Source: Oscheius dolichura
Taxonomy: Eukaryota > Nematoda > Chromadorea > Rhabditida > Rhabditidae
Direction: 5' to 3'
Assembly: GCA_932521035.1 (NCBI GenBank)
Contig: OW051494.1
Location: forward strand, 7,054,001 to 7,118,000
Length of the DNA: 64,000 nt
Shown: positions 11,801 to 22,899 of the stretch, in pieces
Numbering within the stretch: the stretch's first letter is position 1
Layout: every line of letters starts with the position of its first letter
The notes under the pieces: model-generated
Told to the model about the DNA's origin: nothing
The model's input: the letters and a program-made list of their open reading frames with translations, nothing else
Database searches by the model: none
Program-made: the position numbers and the translations under genes

Positions 11801-14012
11801 CCCGGCCTGTGATTTCACCAGTACATATTCGAAGAACAATGTCAAGAGTCACATGGTCTCACTTCACGGACTCGCGGTAAGGTTTCTCCTGATGGCCCAA
11901 CGGACCTGTTCAGGGTGACCCGATCTCCTATATGGACCGCTATGCTCCACAGGTCGAGGAATTCATGAGGATGTGTTTCCCCAACGGTTAGTCACCGACT
12001 TCATCCGTCTTGAACACGCGGTGCCCTATTGAAAGTACCCAAGTTCTTCCCAAGTCGGTGCCCTTTGTCTGAAATGGCCCCGCGTATTAGTGGGTGATTA
12101 CTGTGTCTGGATTAGCCGTTTCCCGCCCTTTGCGAATAATGTTTCATCATTCTCTTTGTTCATTCCTCTCACCCAAGGGTTTTGTTGGATGTTCACAGAC
12201 ATTCGCTGATGTATGAAATTTTAGTCCGTGGTCGAGGTCGTCCGATGCAGGGACGCGGCTCGCCACGAAGCCCAGCCTCTCCTCAGAGCGTGGCTCAACG
12301 TCGTCAGAGCCAGCAAAATGCCCGACGGGCATCGTATGCCCGAGAGAATGAGCTGCTCGTCCAGGCTCAGCAACAACAGTTGCAGCAGGCTCAAGTACAG
12401 GCACAGGCCGCCCTCCTGGCTCAAGCACAGAGGTGGTGTCTCTCGGCAAAGGGGAAAGAAGCTCTTGGTTTCAGTTTGAACCAACTGTCTATCTTTCCCC
12501 AGCTTTTCAACAACAACAACCCGAGCCTCGTCAACCAGAACAGCGGCATGAAGACTCCGATCGCCGTCAAGCCCGAGCCAATGGAACAGGACACCGCTCC
12601 CGTCTCCTCTGCCTCGTCTCTGGATGACATTCAGACAGCACAGACCAATTGTAGGTTGGATACAGAAGACGGAAAGGAATAAACACATTTCAGCAGTCGG
12701 AAGCAGTCGCCAAATGTCTCTTGCCAGTACTGGCAGTCTCCGCGTCCCGGCACAGACTGTCCGCCCTGGAGAGAACTGGCAGCCGCGGTACAACACTCTG
12801 TCCTTCTGCTGGACACTCCTCAACGGGAACCAGATCAAAGACACCATATTCAGTGGTCTCCCAGATATATTTGAGGTTTGGGAAGTTTCGAAAACATTGA
12901 AAGAAAGTTTTAGAAGATAGAGGCATTGGACGTCGAGGTATGCCTGGAAAGCGACTCCCTCTTGAAGCCCGACCAGGAGGCCAAGATCAAATATGTTCGT
13001 GGGGCTATCAAACTTCAGAATTTTGAAATTATCTTCGCCATCCACCGGTAAAAGAGCTCTCTCGCATTTAAACACGATATCTAGAATGGACCCCGCCATG
13101 TTGAAGACAGCCGAGAATATGGATCTCCTGATTTTGATTGCTCCTTCGGCCATTGATTCGCAGAAGATCCGCGAGTGGATGGAGGCACATCCCGGTTCTC
13201 AGTTCAATGAGGAGGAACAGCTCCTTACGACGGTAAGGGAGATTAATGATGACCGGGTGAAGAGAGAATTTCAGCTGGCTCAAATTAAAAACTTGGAGGA
13301 GCGACTGTGCATAATGCGCCACATGGCCCGCTTTGACATGGATCTCACTGCGATCTCGGACCAGTTGGCGTCGCTGTCCTCCGTGGCCAAGGCCCTCTTG
13401 TCCTCGGCTGCTTTGAAGAGTTTGGTCCAGCTGGTTCTGGCCTCTCAGAATGCCATCTACTCTGCTTCGACTCCCCCGATCCGAGGATTCATCGTCAGCC
13501 AGCTCGAGGACATCTGCCAGTACAAGTTGTCCTCTGGGCAGCCACTTCTCTCCGTGGTGGCCTCACTTGTCAAGGAGCACAGCGAGCTATCTGCCATATT
13601 TGAGCTCATCCCTATGTTGGAAGCCGCTTCAAAGAGTGAGTTTTTGTGGAAAGAAGACAAGACAGTTCAAATTTAGCTCCTTTCATCACCGTGTTGACCA
13701 GCATTTCCCGTCTGGAAGAGGAAAACACGCGAGCCGAAGCTGAGTTGAAGGAGTCCTTCAATGACCTGGTCGCCTCGTTTTTGGAGACCAGCCAGACCAA
13801 GCTCAATGCTGTCAATGAAACGGCTTTCTCTGTCAAGGTTTGTTAAATACCGTATTAGACAATGAATGAATGTTCAGGACGAGCTGCTTGGTCTGATGGC
13901 CTTCTTGGCTGAGCCTCTTCCCCGGGCGGCCGATGTCTTCGCTCCGGAGTCCGTCTTACTTCGGCTGGTCTCCTTTCTCCGCATCCTCCGCCAGGCCGTC
14001 GACGATGCCTAA
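8826..14012 (+). CDS. fozi-1: FOZI-1: C2H2 zinc finger and FH2 (formin homology) protein
   Basis: Thirteen exons join in phase to give about 767 residues: 8826-8974, 9013-9124, 11301-11390, ~11432-11536, 11649-11756, 11799-11876, 11914-11986, 12225-12650, 12694-12875, ~12914-13047, 13085-13635, 13677-13837, 13878-14012. The order is a Pro/Ala-rich start, a Gln-rich stretch, two C2H2 fingers (C-x2-C-x11-H-x4-H and C-x2-C-x13-H-x4-H), a second Gln/Arg-rich linker, then an FH2 domain over roughly the last 440 residues. The junction 12650/12694 joins finger and FH2 parts in frame across a 43-nt intron. No FH1 polyproline precedes FH2, and the usual GNYMN motif is replaced by SQNAIY. This layout and length match C. 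elegans FOZI-1, a nuclear regulator of ASE neuron and M-lineage mesoderm fate. A splice acceptor ends at 8824, just before the start codon. A 42-nt in-frame stretch at 12433-12474 may be an optional intron. Confidence 0.9.
9125..11300 (+). other. Large second intron of fozi-1 (2.18 kb)
   Basis: This intron is about fifty times longer than the others in the gene, is bounded by GT and TTTCAG, and keeps phase 0 on both sides. Such a long intron in a cell-fate regulator is a likely place for enhancers. On the minus strand it contains an open frame at 10302-10580 (charged, 92 codons) and, just upstream, a short frame after a CCCTAG acceptor near 10660. These could be a nested gene but no family is recognisable. 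Confidence 0.6.
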
Positions 14013-14447
14013 TCGCCTTCTCCCGATCTCTCTCCCCTCGTGTTGTGTCTGTCTCTCCCGTCGTCGTCGTGTTGTGTCTATGTCGTCTCGTCCCCCATAT
14101 ATCCATGTTTCAGTCTCCCTCTTCTCCTCCTGTCCCGGTTGTTGCTCTGCGTGTCAGCCATGCCTCTTTCCTCACTTCTCCCGGCATAATGCCCTCTCCA
14201 CATCTAACCACTTTCTATCCTTCTTTTCCAATTGTGTAGTCGTTTTCCTCGTTGTTGTCTCTCCCTTTCCATTTTCATCAGTTACCGTACCCCCGAAAAG
14301 TATAATAATAAATGTTGTGTTGTGAAATAGACAAAATCTCCTAAAAATGGTTCTCCTTACACCGACGAGTACCCCAAAAACAGTTATAATATTTAGTATT
14401 TCTTCATATTTATTCCCGAATAAATGTTGTCTTGGGTGAAGATGTAC

Positions 14448-14861
14448 TTATTCCTCGTCACCGTAGCCATAGTAGGCGGGGATGTCACCCTTCTTGCCCG
14501 GGTAGCCGTCGTGGGGATAGGTTCCCCGAGTGTGGTCGAAACCGGGGAAGCCGTAATATCCACCATATGAAGGAGCTCCTGAAATAATGACTTTATGGAT
14601 TCTAGAGCCATGTGACTACCGTAGCCGTAGTTTCCATAGGATGAGTAGTGTCCAAATGAGGGGCCATGGTGGAATGGAGCAGGACTTCCTCCTCCGTAGT
14701 AGTCGGCGAAGTGGGGAGGAGCACCATAGGAGGGGCCGTGGCCAGCAGGAAGTTTTTGGAAATCAGAGAAGTATTCTAAAGTGATGAGAAGGGGAGGAGG
14801 CATCCGTACCAGAAGCAGCGACGACTCCGAGGAGGACGAGGACGATTGAGGGGGAGAACAT
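14448..14861 (-). CDS. Small secreted Gly/Tyr-rich protein
   Basis: Three exons give about 113 residues. The first codes for a signal peptide (MFSPSIVLVLLGVVAAS). The second and third code for a low-complexity chain rich in Gly, Tyr, Pro, Ser and His, with repeated GPSYG/GNYGYG words, ending YGYGDEE. Both introns are short and phase-compatible. A TATAAAAG box lies about 32 nt upstream of the start, and an AATAAA (TTTATT on the plus strand near 14408) follows the stop. Composition resembles nematode cuticle, eggshell or NLP/CNC-type antimicrobial peptides, but no specific family can be named. It converges with fozi-1, whose stop is about 435 nt away. Confidence 0.8.
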
Positions 14862-14892
14862 GTTCCTGTGTCCTGTGGCAGGTGGCCGTGGG

Positions 14893-14900
14893 CTTTTATA
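14893..14900 (-). promoter_or_regulatory. TATA box of the Gly/Tyr-rich secreted gene
   Basis: The minus strand reads TATAAAAG about 32 nt before the start codon. The short spacing implies a 5' leader of only a few bases, typical for highly expressed secreted-peptide genes. Confidence 0.65.
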
Positions 14901-15115
14901 CCGAGAAACCAGCAGCCGAGACGATGAAGAAGCCGCGAGATTGGCAGTACGTCTCTCCTACGAATACTTCCCCTTCTATGTTTTGTTCTGATAGCTGTCC
15001 TTCTTTCTAAATGATCTTCGCTTGTCTCTAATCCAATTCATTATGTCCTCTAATAAGGAGAGTAAAATTGACTTAGCGCCGTGTAATTAGCACCCTTTTA
15101 CTCATTTTCCGTTGT

Positions 15116-17208
15116 ATGTTCTCGTTTTTATTTCTCTCTCTAGCTCAAAATATCGAAGCACTTTGTAAGTTCGTACATTCCCGCTTCAAAAAAAGTTCGT
15201 CTTTCAGTACCCTGTAGTAATCAGACGGTAACCCTGGGAAAGGTCACGAATAAGAATGACCATCCGTCTTGGATCCTGCCGAGTGGCTCCTATGCTACAA
15301 ATCAGAACTGCCTTTACCAGGTAAGGCACTGTCTTCTTTCCGGGGTAAAGAATTCAGATCAATGTGCCAAAATACTATTCGGTCGAGGTTACCGTTGAAT
15401 TTAGTGGGTTCATTGAGCCTAGTTTCTTCTCCATCTCGGATACCTACGGAGGGATCATCAGGTTTGCCTTTCTCTCTATAATGTGTCAATAAATTGATCT
15501 GTTCAGTAGCATTGACTGCGGTGACAACTGCTCGTTCTCCCTGGAATTTCCCTATCCATCAGTCTCCATTACCATTAGCATAGGGGAGGTCGCCGATCCG
15601 GCGGAGATGCCCACCATAGGGAACCTCTTGATAAGAAGTATCGAACGTGTGTTCCTTCCCCAGTTGGTTATATCCCTTTCAGTCAAAACTACAGTAATCC
15701 TCCTCCGATTTTCTTCCAGACAAGCCATTCGCCCAGGAGATCATGTTTCCTCTCGCTGCCCCGAGCGACGCCTCCTTCCGGCTGATTCCGGTCGGCCCGG
15801 CCATCGAGCCTTCGGTGATATTCCTCGGCGACTGTACCAATGACACATCCCTCATGTTCAAGTCAGACAACGATCCAAATGTGGGCTATTCTTCGGGGTG
15901 GCACACCGTTTCAGATAACCCTGCACACTCTCTACTACTCCTCGTTCAAGACGAGGATGCACCTGATCAATATCCACATCTACACTTACGATGACATCAA
16001 TCTCAACAACTTCTATGTCGTCGGAACGTGAGGAACACCTCTCTTTTTGGATAATAAAACGGTTATAGACTCTTCTCTCCTCAGATCCTGTCCGAACTGA
16101 GGAAGCAGGCCATCTGTCTGTTCATTTCGAAGGCCGTCCAGCAGGAGATATTGTTGATGGTCACCAGTGATCAAAGTGGCTATTAATACCTCAATTTACA
16201 GTAGTTAGTTTCCAGATACAAACTATTACAGTAATTGGGAGCTGAGTTATTCCCTGTCCCCCGATAGGCCAACCTACCTGGGACCCGAATTCTGCATGGA
16301 TGCCACCGACGGGCCGGCTGCCTATACGGTCTACTCCAACCTGAGCATCTTCGATCGCTTCCACAAAGCCGAATTTCTGACTAATCTCATCGTTACCTCT
16401 ATTAACAGCACTTCCGTGAGTGACCCCTCCTCCCCGAGGAAGAGTTCAGGAGCCATTCCCTCCGATCAAGCTGTATACTACGTTTCCACGATATCTCATC
16501 CTCATGCAACCCGCCTACACCTTCACGTGGGTCTCCAATAGGCCAGGGCATTTCTCTTCTTTAGCGGAGATCCGAACCAGCTGCCCCAAAAGTCATTCAG
16601 CAGTATGACGACGTTTGTGATCGAGAGCGGAGTCGTCTGTATCACCACCAATTTCAATGCCATCCAAGGTAGTCCTTCTCTCCTTGGCCACTGCCATCAG
16701 TCTCCCACGATGGGCTGTCCTCCGCCTCCCTCGGGTCACAGACTGACTTTCTCCTTCCAGCTCGTTGGAACATTGCCTACCCAAATAGGAAAGGCTTTAA
16801 CTTCGCTCAGACCCCCGTGGGCAAGGCGAACCTCTATCCGAAGGAGTTCCACTTCTTTTCGGAGGACGGGGTGACCAACCACCGCTGGCATTTGAATCTG
16901 AACCTGCCCAAGTCGGCTCTAAACGGTAGCCGGTGTGATATCCAGTACACCTACAACAATCAGACCACCTCAACACAGTCAGTCCTTCTTTATGTCGTTG
17001 GGAGTAGGATAATTGCAGATTGTTACTGAATTACAGTGACCCGACTGCTTTGAGGAGCCTGGTATTCGATGCGGAACGGGTGGATGCCGTGCTGCGGCCG
17101 GTGGTGGCAGGCGTAGTGTGGGTCGACTTCCTCATAGAGGAGACGTCCTATTCAAGCCATTTAAGGCATCTTTTAGCATTCATTCTAGTCTTGTTACAAT
17201 GCTCCTGA
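15116..17208 (+). CDS. CUB-like domain secreted protein 1
   Basis: Twelve exons join without phase conflict to about 515 residues: 15116-15164, 15208-15320, 15358-15461, 15507-15637, 15720-15880, 15915-16027, 16069-16175, 16216-16415, 16450-16526, 16565-16668, 16761-16977, 17037-17208. It starts with a hydrophobic leader (MFSFLFLSLAQ), then a CUB-like unit (C..NQTVTLGK, ATNQNCLYQINVP) and further beta-rich segments with the same Cys/Asn pattern. It ends in a hydrophobic tail (LLAFILVLLQCS) that could be a GPI-attachment signal. The paralogue at 29.1 kb has the same exon plan. CUB-like proteins (PF02408 type) are expanded in nematodes and several are induced by infection, so a surface or immune role is inferred. 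An intron of only 34 nt (15881-15914) is needed to keep frame. Confidence 0.85.
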
Positions 17209-17551
17209 AATGATCCTTGTGGTAGTAATAAAAACAGAACAGGGAGCAGAGGTGGTTTATTTGTGGAGCCTACGGAGGAGGCGGTTTTATACCGTGCCGT
17301 CTGCCTGTTAATATAAGGTTGCTTGAATAGTACCAGGGTAGGCAGTCACGATAGCCGCCATACTTTTGTCCAGTGTTTTTTCTCGTTGAATTCTCCTTTC
17401 TTCCTGTCTGTTCCTGCCAGCTTTGGTCAAAGCCGCACCGTCCCAAGTTGTCCACTTGCCACTCGTCTCTTCATTGCTCTCTAGTCCGGCTGTTCTTCTG
17501 CGTCTGCCAGCCAGGTCGCTTTCCACTTTTTTGCAACCCAAAATATCAAAT

Positions 17552-17888
17552 GTACCGCGTGCGGGACCCTCCGAGGCCGGCGCCCCTGTCATGCCTCTGG
17601 CTCCTCCGAGAGCCGACAGGAAATCGCGTTGTGGGCTTCGATCCACATAAAATGACGCGTCCCGTTGATTCGGGTAGTCTCTTTTTTTGTCTAAAAATCG
17701 GGTAGTAGAGACGGCCAATGGGACTGGCCACCAGGGAATCCGCCTCTCGTGCCAGCCTCTCTTTTTGGAGAAGGCGTCCCGGCCCGGTCCCCCGATGTCC
17801 CGTGCATCCTCTGTGTCCACAGCGGTATTTGGAACAGCACAGATGGATCCGGGCATCGCCAAGGGGTGACTGGAAGAGCTCGAACCCA
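17552..17888 (+). repeat. Inverted repeat arm 1, structured-RNA candidate
   Basis: A 337-nt GC-rich segment clearly similar along its length to the reverse complement of 20365-20702. Shared hairpins can be traced: 17599-17603 with 17610-17614 (extended by 17586-17590 with 17615-17619), 17630-17634 with 17643-17647, and 17661-17664 with 17671-17674 (loop UUGAUU). In the other copy the first two stems have different bases that still pair. An open frame crosses it on the minus strand, but protein similarity between the two copies is weaker than DNA similarity, so RNA or a transposon end is more likely than coding. Confidence 0.75.
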
Positions 17889-20364
17889 CGATACTCTTTT
17901 GGCTAAATTCACTCTAAATATTCAACCTTTATCGGCCTTTTTATTGACTCTCGCTCGTTTTTTTTTCAATTTTCAGTCCGACTGCTGCAGATGGAACACT
18001 CGTACGAATAATCTCGAATCCGAATCGACTAGAAGAGGCTTGCTGGTTATGAAAAGAGAAAAAGCATCACAGGCATCTGGAACGTCTCTGTCTCCCCGCC
18101 AATGGTCCGTTAGCCTCTTTTCTACGGGGGAGATCTTCGGCATCCCGTATACCAGCGCTCTTCCTTTCACTTGAGCGTCCACCTTCATTGACCTCTCCTT
18201 TTCTACAGGAACAGCGCCATATAATTGTGCACAGTTGCCGCTCAAAAGCTTGGATTTCGAAGAAAAAAAATAGAACAGCCGTTCGTTGGATAAGAATGGC
18301 CTTGGCTTGGTTTGGCTAACAGGTCGGGTTTTGGTCTGGGACCATTTGGACCACAGACGAGTAGGTCGACCGCCTGCTCTAATCTCCCGAAACAATGGAT
18401 GACCGATATCTTGGCAGTCAAACCGACGAATGGTCGAGTTGCCTGCGGGCTGCCACAATATCGAACGACCCACACGACTGTCGGCTGAAGCTGACCATAT
18501 TTCGGCCATTAGGCAATTTTGCCGTCAAAATGTCTGTGGCTACCAGCAAAACCCATTATTGAAAAGCAACCCCACAGTATAGACGTTCGTTGTCGAAATG
18601 GCTTCCGACCGAAGCTCGGTCGAGCCACCAACCTTTTTACTTGTCCAACCTGGCATACCGGCCAGCTGACTAACCCATCTTCAAACGTGATCTTTTGCGC
18701 TCTTTCACTGATAAAGGAGGGCTCTGGGTCATACTTTTGTGAATTGTGGATAATAAAGAGCCGTTTCAGGATAACGATCGAAAGATAGAGGAGCCTTGCC
18801 CTTGTGGAGGACACGTGGAAAGAGGATGCTGGCCATTGGAGACTGAACCAAGTGAGGAAGACTTCTGGAAGAAAATGGACCTCTCTTTTGAAGAGCCATA
18901 GATGAGATAACGACGGATGAACACAGCGCGACGGAGGTAAGAGACCATTTTGTTTGTCAGCGTATTCTAATGTGCCCTTCGCTGTGCCCGGTTTCAAGAT
19001 CGCCCAAGCGGAAAACTCCAGTTTCTCTTAAACTCCAAACTCGAATTCAATCTTTTTTAATCTGGAATCCAGCAGGATAGTTTAGCCGTCTTGGGCACCC
19101 TTGCAGGGCAGAGCTTTGAACCCGGGCATCGGTGGCTTCCCGCGGGAAGTTGAGCACCCAGTTGTCTCTTTGGAGGTGTTAGTACCTCTCTGCCATTTTC
19201 CGGGACGACCCTATGCTCGACGGGATCTTGCGGGAGGCAGGAGCTGGATAAGGTTACTGGCTGCTAGCACGCCGGCGAGGAGAGGCGGACGACGGCCTTG
19301 CTTCCGACACAAAAAAAAAATTAAAAACTTTTGTTTCCAGGTACGCGCTGTGTCCCCGACGGGAGTCTTCGCTTCGCCTAATGTCCAAAGAAGATAGCCC
19401 CGTAACCGGCACCCCTTCGCCTCTTCGTTTGTGATAGGCGTACAAGCCCAGTGGATGCGTGCCCACATGTTTCATGTGTTACGCCCTGTAGTTTTTCGAC
19501 CTGGCTATCCCCGTGTCATCCTGATCGGATTAGACAGGTCCTGACGTGTCAACCGTCCTCGGAGTGGCCGGGACGATGAGCATCATCTTCCCGCGCAGCC
19601 TATTCTGTGGCCGGGAAGAGGGCCAGTCGGTAACGTCTTTCTCGGCAGTCGAGCGGCGACGTTCTCTCTTTTTTAAGAGAAGTCTGCGCTGCCCCCTGTC
19701 ATAGAAGTCCCTTTAGAATAGACTGATACGGTGCAGGAGAGACGGCTCATCTGTGGCAATCCTGAAAATCTTTTAAAAAAAGAGACATCGATCCAAAACA
19801 CCTTTGAAGTCATTTTTGCAAGTATTCAAATAAAATCAAAGTGAAAGGAACAAAATTCCACAGAATGCGCATAATGATACTGTATCCCTCTATAGCCTCT
19901 TCTCAACGAGTCGTCTAGAAATGGTTTCGACCGAACATTCTTTCTATGGTTGAACAAGCCATCCAAATACCTAAGCAGCCCCAAAAGATATAAGGTAATC
20001 TCGAACCTGCTCTGCATCCGTCCTCCCTGACCTCCTCCTTTTTCTATCCATCTTCCCTGCCCTTGTCCTTCTTCTGTCCATCCTCCCTGTCCTCCTCTTC
20101 TATCGTCTCCTTCCTATATGAATCATCGAAAGGCTTGTTCATTGCTGGCGGCTGATCTCCGTCATATTTCGTTCAATTTGTCCGGGCAGACGCGACTTCT
20201 ACAGGTAGATGAAAAGAGAATAAGGCCACGTCGTTGGGCAGCTTCTCTATAGTGTCCACTATTTGCTCCGGTACCTGAAAATTGAAAAACGAACGGGAGG
20301 ATCTATAAAAATAATGCTAGAAATGATAAAATTTGTGAAGGAATTTGGCGAAAATAGATTGTTT
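17889..20364. other. Spacer between the inverted repeat arms
   Basis: About 2.5 kb with two fairly long minus-strand open frames (17973-18509 and 18509-18997), neither with a recognisable domain. The segment 18.29-18.45 kb resembles a sequence at 49.5-49.6 kb. A run of ten A residues lies near 19.31 kb. The layout of arms plus spacer could be an eroded transposon or two opposed RNA genes. Confidence 0.35.
18290..18450. repeat. Dispersed repeat, copy 1 (related to 49.5 kb)
   Basis: Words such as ACCATTTGG..CCA, CCGCCT, GACCG and TTGGCAGT occur in the same order here and in the reverse complement of 49505-49622. Similarity is patchy and judged by eye. Confidence 0.35.
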
Positions 20365-20702
20365 TGGGTTAGAGCACTTTCAGTCTTCCCTGAGCGACGG
20401 TTGGATCCGGTGGTGTGTGTTCCAAACACCGCTGTGGCACACCGGAGGATACCAGAGACCGCCGGAAAGCCGAGCCAGAACTCCGTTTTGAGGCGGATTG
20501 AAGTGAGCGGCGGATTCGCTCACGACATGCCCCATTGGCCGGCTCAGAAACCCATTTTTAAGGCAAAAAGAAGATGGCCCGAATCAACGGGAGACGTATT
20601 TTTACGTGGGATGGTGACCCACAGCGCCGTCTTCTGTCGGTTCCCGAAGGAACAAGAGGCGCGGCAGATGCGCCGGCCCTCGTGGAGGGTCCTGCACGTG
20701 TG
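20365..20702 (-). repeat. Inverted repeat arm 2, structured-RNA candidate
   Basis: The minus strand of this 338-nt segment aligns along its length to 17552-17888. The matching stems are 20640-20644 with 20649-20653, 20606-20610 with 20618-20622, and 20578-20581 with 20588-20591 (the last identical to arm 1 including the loop). An additional perfect hairpin, GTGAGCG..CGCTCAC, lies near 20.50-20.52 kb. The stem changes relative to arm 1 preserve pairing. Confidence 0.75.
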
Positions 20703-22467
20703 ATTTAATGTTTAGCGGCACAATAAGAGAAAATACAACCTGGATGGTGGATCCAGACGGGGCACAGCCGGGCGGGGGAGCAGTAGACGAAATGGTTCAC
20801 ATCGGTCCAACCAATTTCAAGAGGATAACCTGTTGAAATAAGATAAGATTACGGGGAAAATTGAGACGAAGGTTTTGTTGGGTCTTCTTCAAAGCCGATC
20901 AACAAGACTCACCTCAAAAGAAATGCCACAGTCTGCCACAATTCGGACTCGTCCTGCCTTCCGGTTGGCAATGCCTCTTTGCCTTCTGGCTCTTCCAAAT
21001 GGGGCATGTCCTCTATCGCTTGGCACCAACGACATCCTCATGTTTGTTTCGTGTCTCGCTTCTCATCTGTCCACCACCAAACAAGGGGACTCCATCCAGA
21101 TGATTGTATCTAGTAAAGGGTCTCATCTCCTCTGCGAAGCCAACAGAAAAAGAGATCCTAGCGTTCAAACGGCTTGACTTCCGAAGTATGTGTGCCCAGT
21201 CTAAATACCGTTAATGTGCTCGAAGGAGAACCGTAGACTGCGCGATGTTAAAGAGACGATCTTTTGCTTCTGGGAGACTTCTAGTGGAACTGGGTTGAGC
21301 CATCCTCGTGAAAAAATGCAGGGTGGCGGAGACGACGATGAACACATCCTAATCGAGAGAGGAGACGTGGCGGAGAGAGACCACTGCTTGTTTCTTTCTC
21401 GGCATCTCGGGAGGATGGGATGATTATGAGCCACTTTCTGGAAGGAGATAGCTAGTGTGCTTGAAAAATAGTCAAAATTCGTCCTTTGTAACGTTGGAAA
21501 TGGGGATAGAGTCGAGCCACACCAGCTGGAAACCCATTCTTCTCAGAAGCAGAACCTTTTCCCAAACTATCGTCTTCCCAGTCTCGCCATCAACCAGAGC
21601 CATCCTCCTCCGCTACGGCGCCAAACATACTATTCGTAGGCGGATCCATTGAAAGGGCAGGTTGTCACGCCTCTCTCCTGAATACACGGTTCTTTTAATG
21701 TAAAGTTACCTTAATGGTGGTGGCCTTTCTCCCCTTGTCAATGAAGTTTGTTGAAACCCAGTGTGCAGATTCACTCTATCGTCTCTCTCGTCTGATCTCC
21801 CTACTAGTGGACATCTCTCTCCTTTCATTCCTATGTATCCGGATCTCCTCTTTTCTTCAGATGTACAGGAGAACAGTGTCGAACTCGTCTACTCTACTTT
21901 GGAGTCGGCCAGTGAGACGAAGAAGCTTCTTTTTCCAGAGGGAGAACAGCAGACCACAATGATTCTCTTCTTCTCATAACTCTGTCCCCTTACAAGCTGG
22001 AAATATTTCCGTAGCCATAAAAGAGTATAATCCTGTTACCAAAGCACGTCCTTCATGCGCGAAGACCTCGTCTCCGTTCTGTCGACTCAATCTGCACCGG
22101 GCTCGATGTCTTCTGCCTTCTCTCTCCATCTCCAGCAAGTCCTCCACACAAGCACTCCAGAGATCAGCCATCCAGACCAAGAGATCCTGAATGAATCTTG
22201 TCAGCTAGGAAAAGACGAGAAGAAAAGGGCACGCCCCCTGTGAAGATGGCGGGCTCCCGTCCATGGAGGTCCGCCTCGTCTCCCTGCTGGCCACCCGTCA
22301 TCCCCCACAGTAGTCATATCCCTAAAATAGCCATGTTATTCCCCCTGATCCCAGTCTGTCTCACCATCAACCAGAGCAGTTCCCAGCAGAGACCACCGCA
22401 GTCTCCCTTCTGTCTCTCGTCGGCTCGGCCATCGCCCTAAATGACCTAAACGCGGCTGATTATCGCG
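20703..22467. other. Possible decayed coding remnants
   Basis: No complete gene could be assembled. Fragments with protein-like composition and splice-like edges occur on both strands, for example a minus-strand GTGAGT donor near 20.91 kb followed by a TTTCAACAG acceptor near 20.83 kb. Two stretches (near 21.57 and 22.35 kb) share the phrase CCCAGTCT..CACCATCAACCAGAGC in slightly different forms, suggesting an old internal duplication. Reading frames do not connect across the splice-like sites. Confidence 0.3.
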
Positions 22468-22577
22468 CTGTTAGTTGCGGTGAGTGGAGTTAGTTAATTA
22501 GTAGTGTTAGTGATGTTAGTAGAGTTAGTTAGGTTAGTAGGGTCAGTGGTGTTAGTCGAGGTTAATAAGGTGAGTAA
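22468..22577. repeat. Degenerate GTTAGT-type tandem repeat
   Basis: About 110 nt dominated by GTTAGT, GTTAGG and GGTTA words with irregular spacing. It resembles a decayed microsatellite or interstitial telomere-like tract, but the nematode telomere unit TTAGGC is not present in array form. Confidence 0.7.
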
Positions 22578-22899
22578 AACGCCCTGAACAGCGCGGGAAG
22601 AGGGCCAACTGGCCCAAATCCGGGGGGCGCGCGATACCTAGAGGGGGTCGGGCAGGGGGCGCGAAAGAGGAGGCCCCGGGAGCCATAGGTGGAACAAGTT
22701 GTCCACCTCCCCTCGCGCCAGTAACCCCAACCACATTTTAGAGACCAGAAGGGGAGGGACGTCCATGGGTACGGCGTTACTGGCAACCCTTTTCTTGTTT
22801 TTTTTCTTTTTTTTTGGGTGTCTTCTTTTTTTCTTTTTTTTCTTCTTGTTTTTTTTTCTGAAAATAACTAAATTAGTTCCAATCTCCTTTGAAAACCCA

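Noticed and set aside
12651..12720. fozi-1 region as two genes (AATAAA before a TTTCAG acceptor at 12693)
   Set aside because: The zinc-finger and FH2 parts join in frame across this 43-nt intron, and the fused order and length match the known FOZI-1 protein.
12221..13153. 310-codon open frame on the minus strand
   Set aside because: It lies antisense to the FH2 exons of fozi-1, crosses their introns, and has no family resemblance.
17308..17889. 193-codon open frame on the minus strand as a protein gene
   Set aside because: It overlaps inverted repeat arm 1. The matching arm 2 keeps DNA and hairpins better than the protein, sharing little beyond VPNTAV.
17870..17900. tRNA-like B box (GGTTCGAGCTC on the minus strand)
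   Set aside because: The flanking bases do not form a T-arm stem and no A box or acceptor stem is present.
22468..22577. Interstitial telomere
   Set aside because: The words are GTTAGT/GGTTAGTA with irregular spacing, not TTAGGC arrays.
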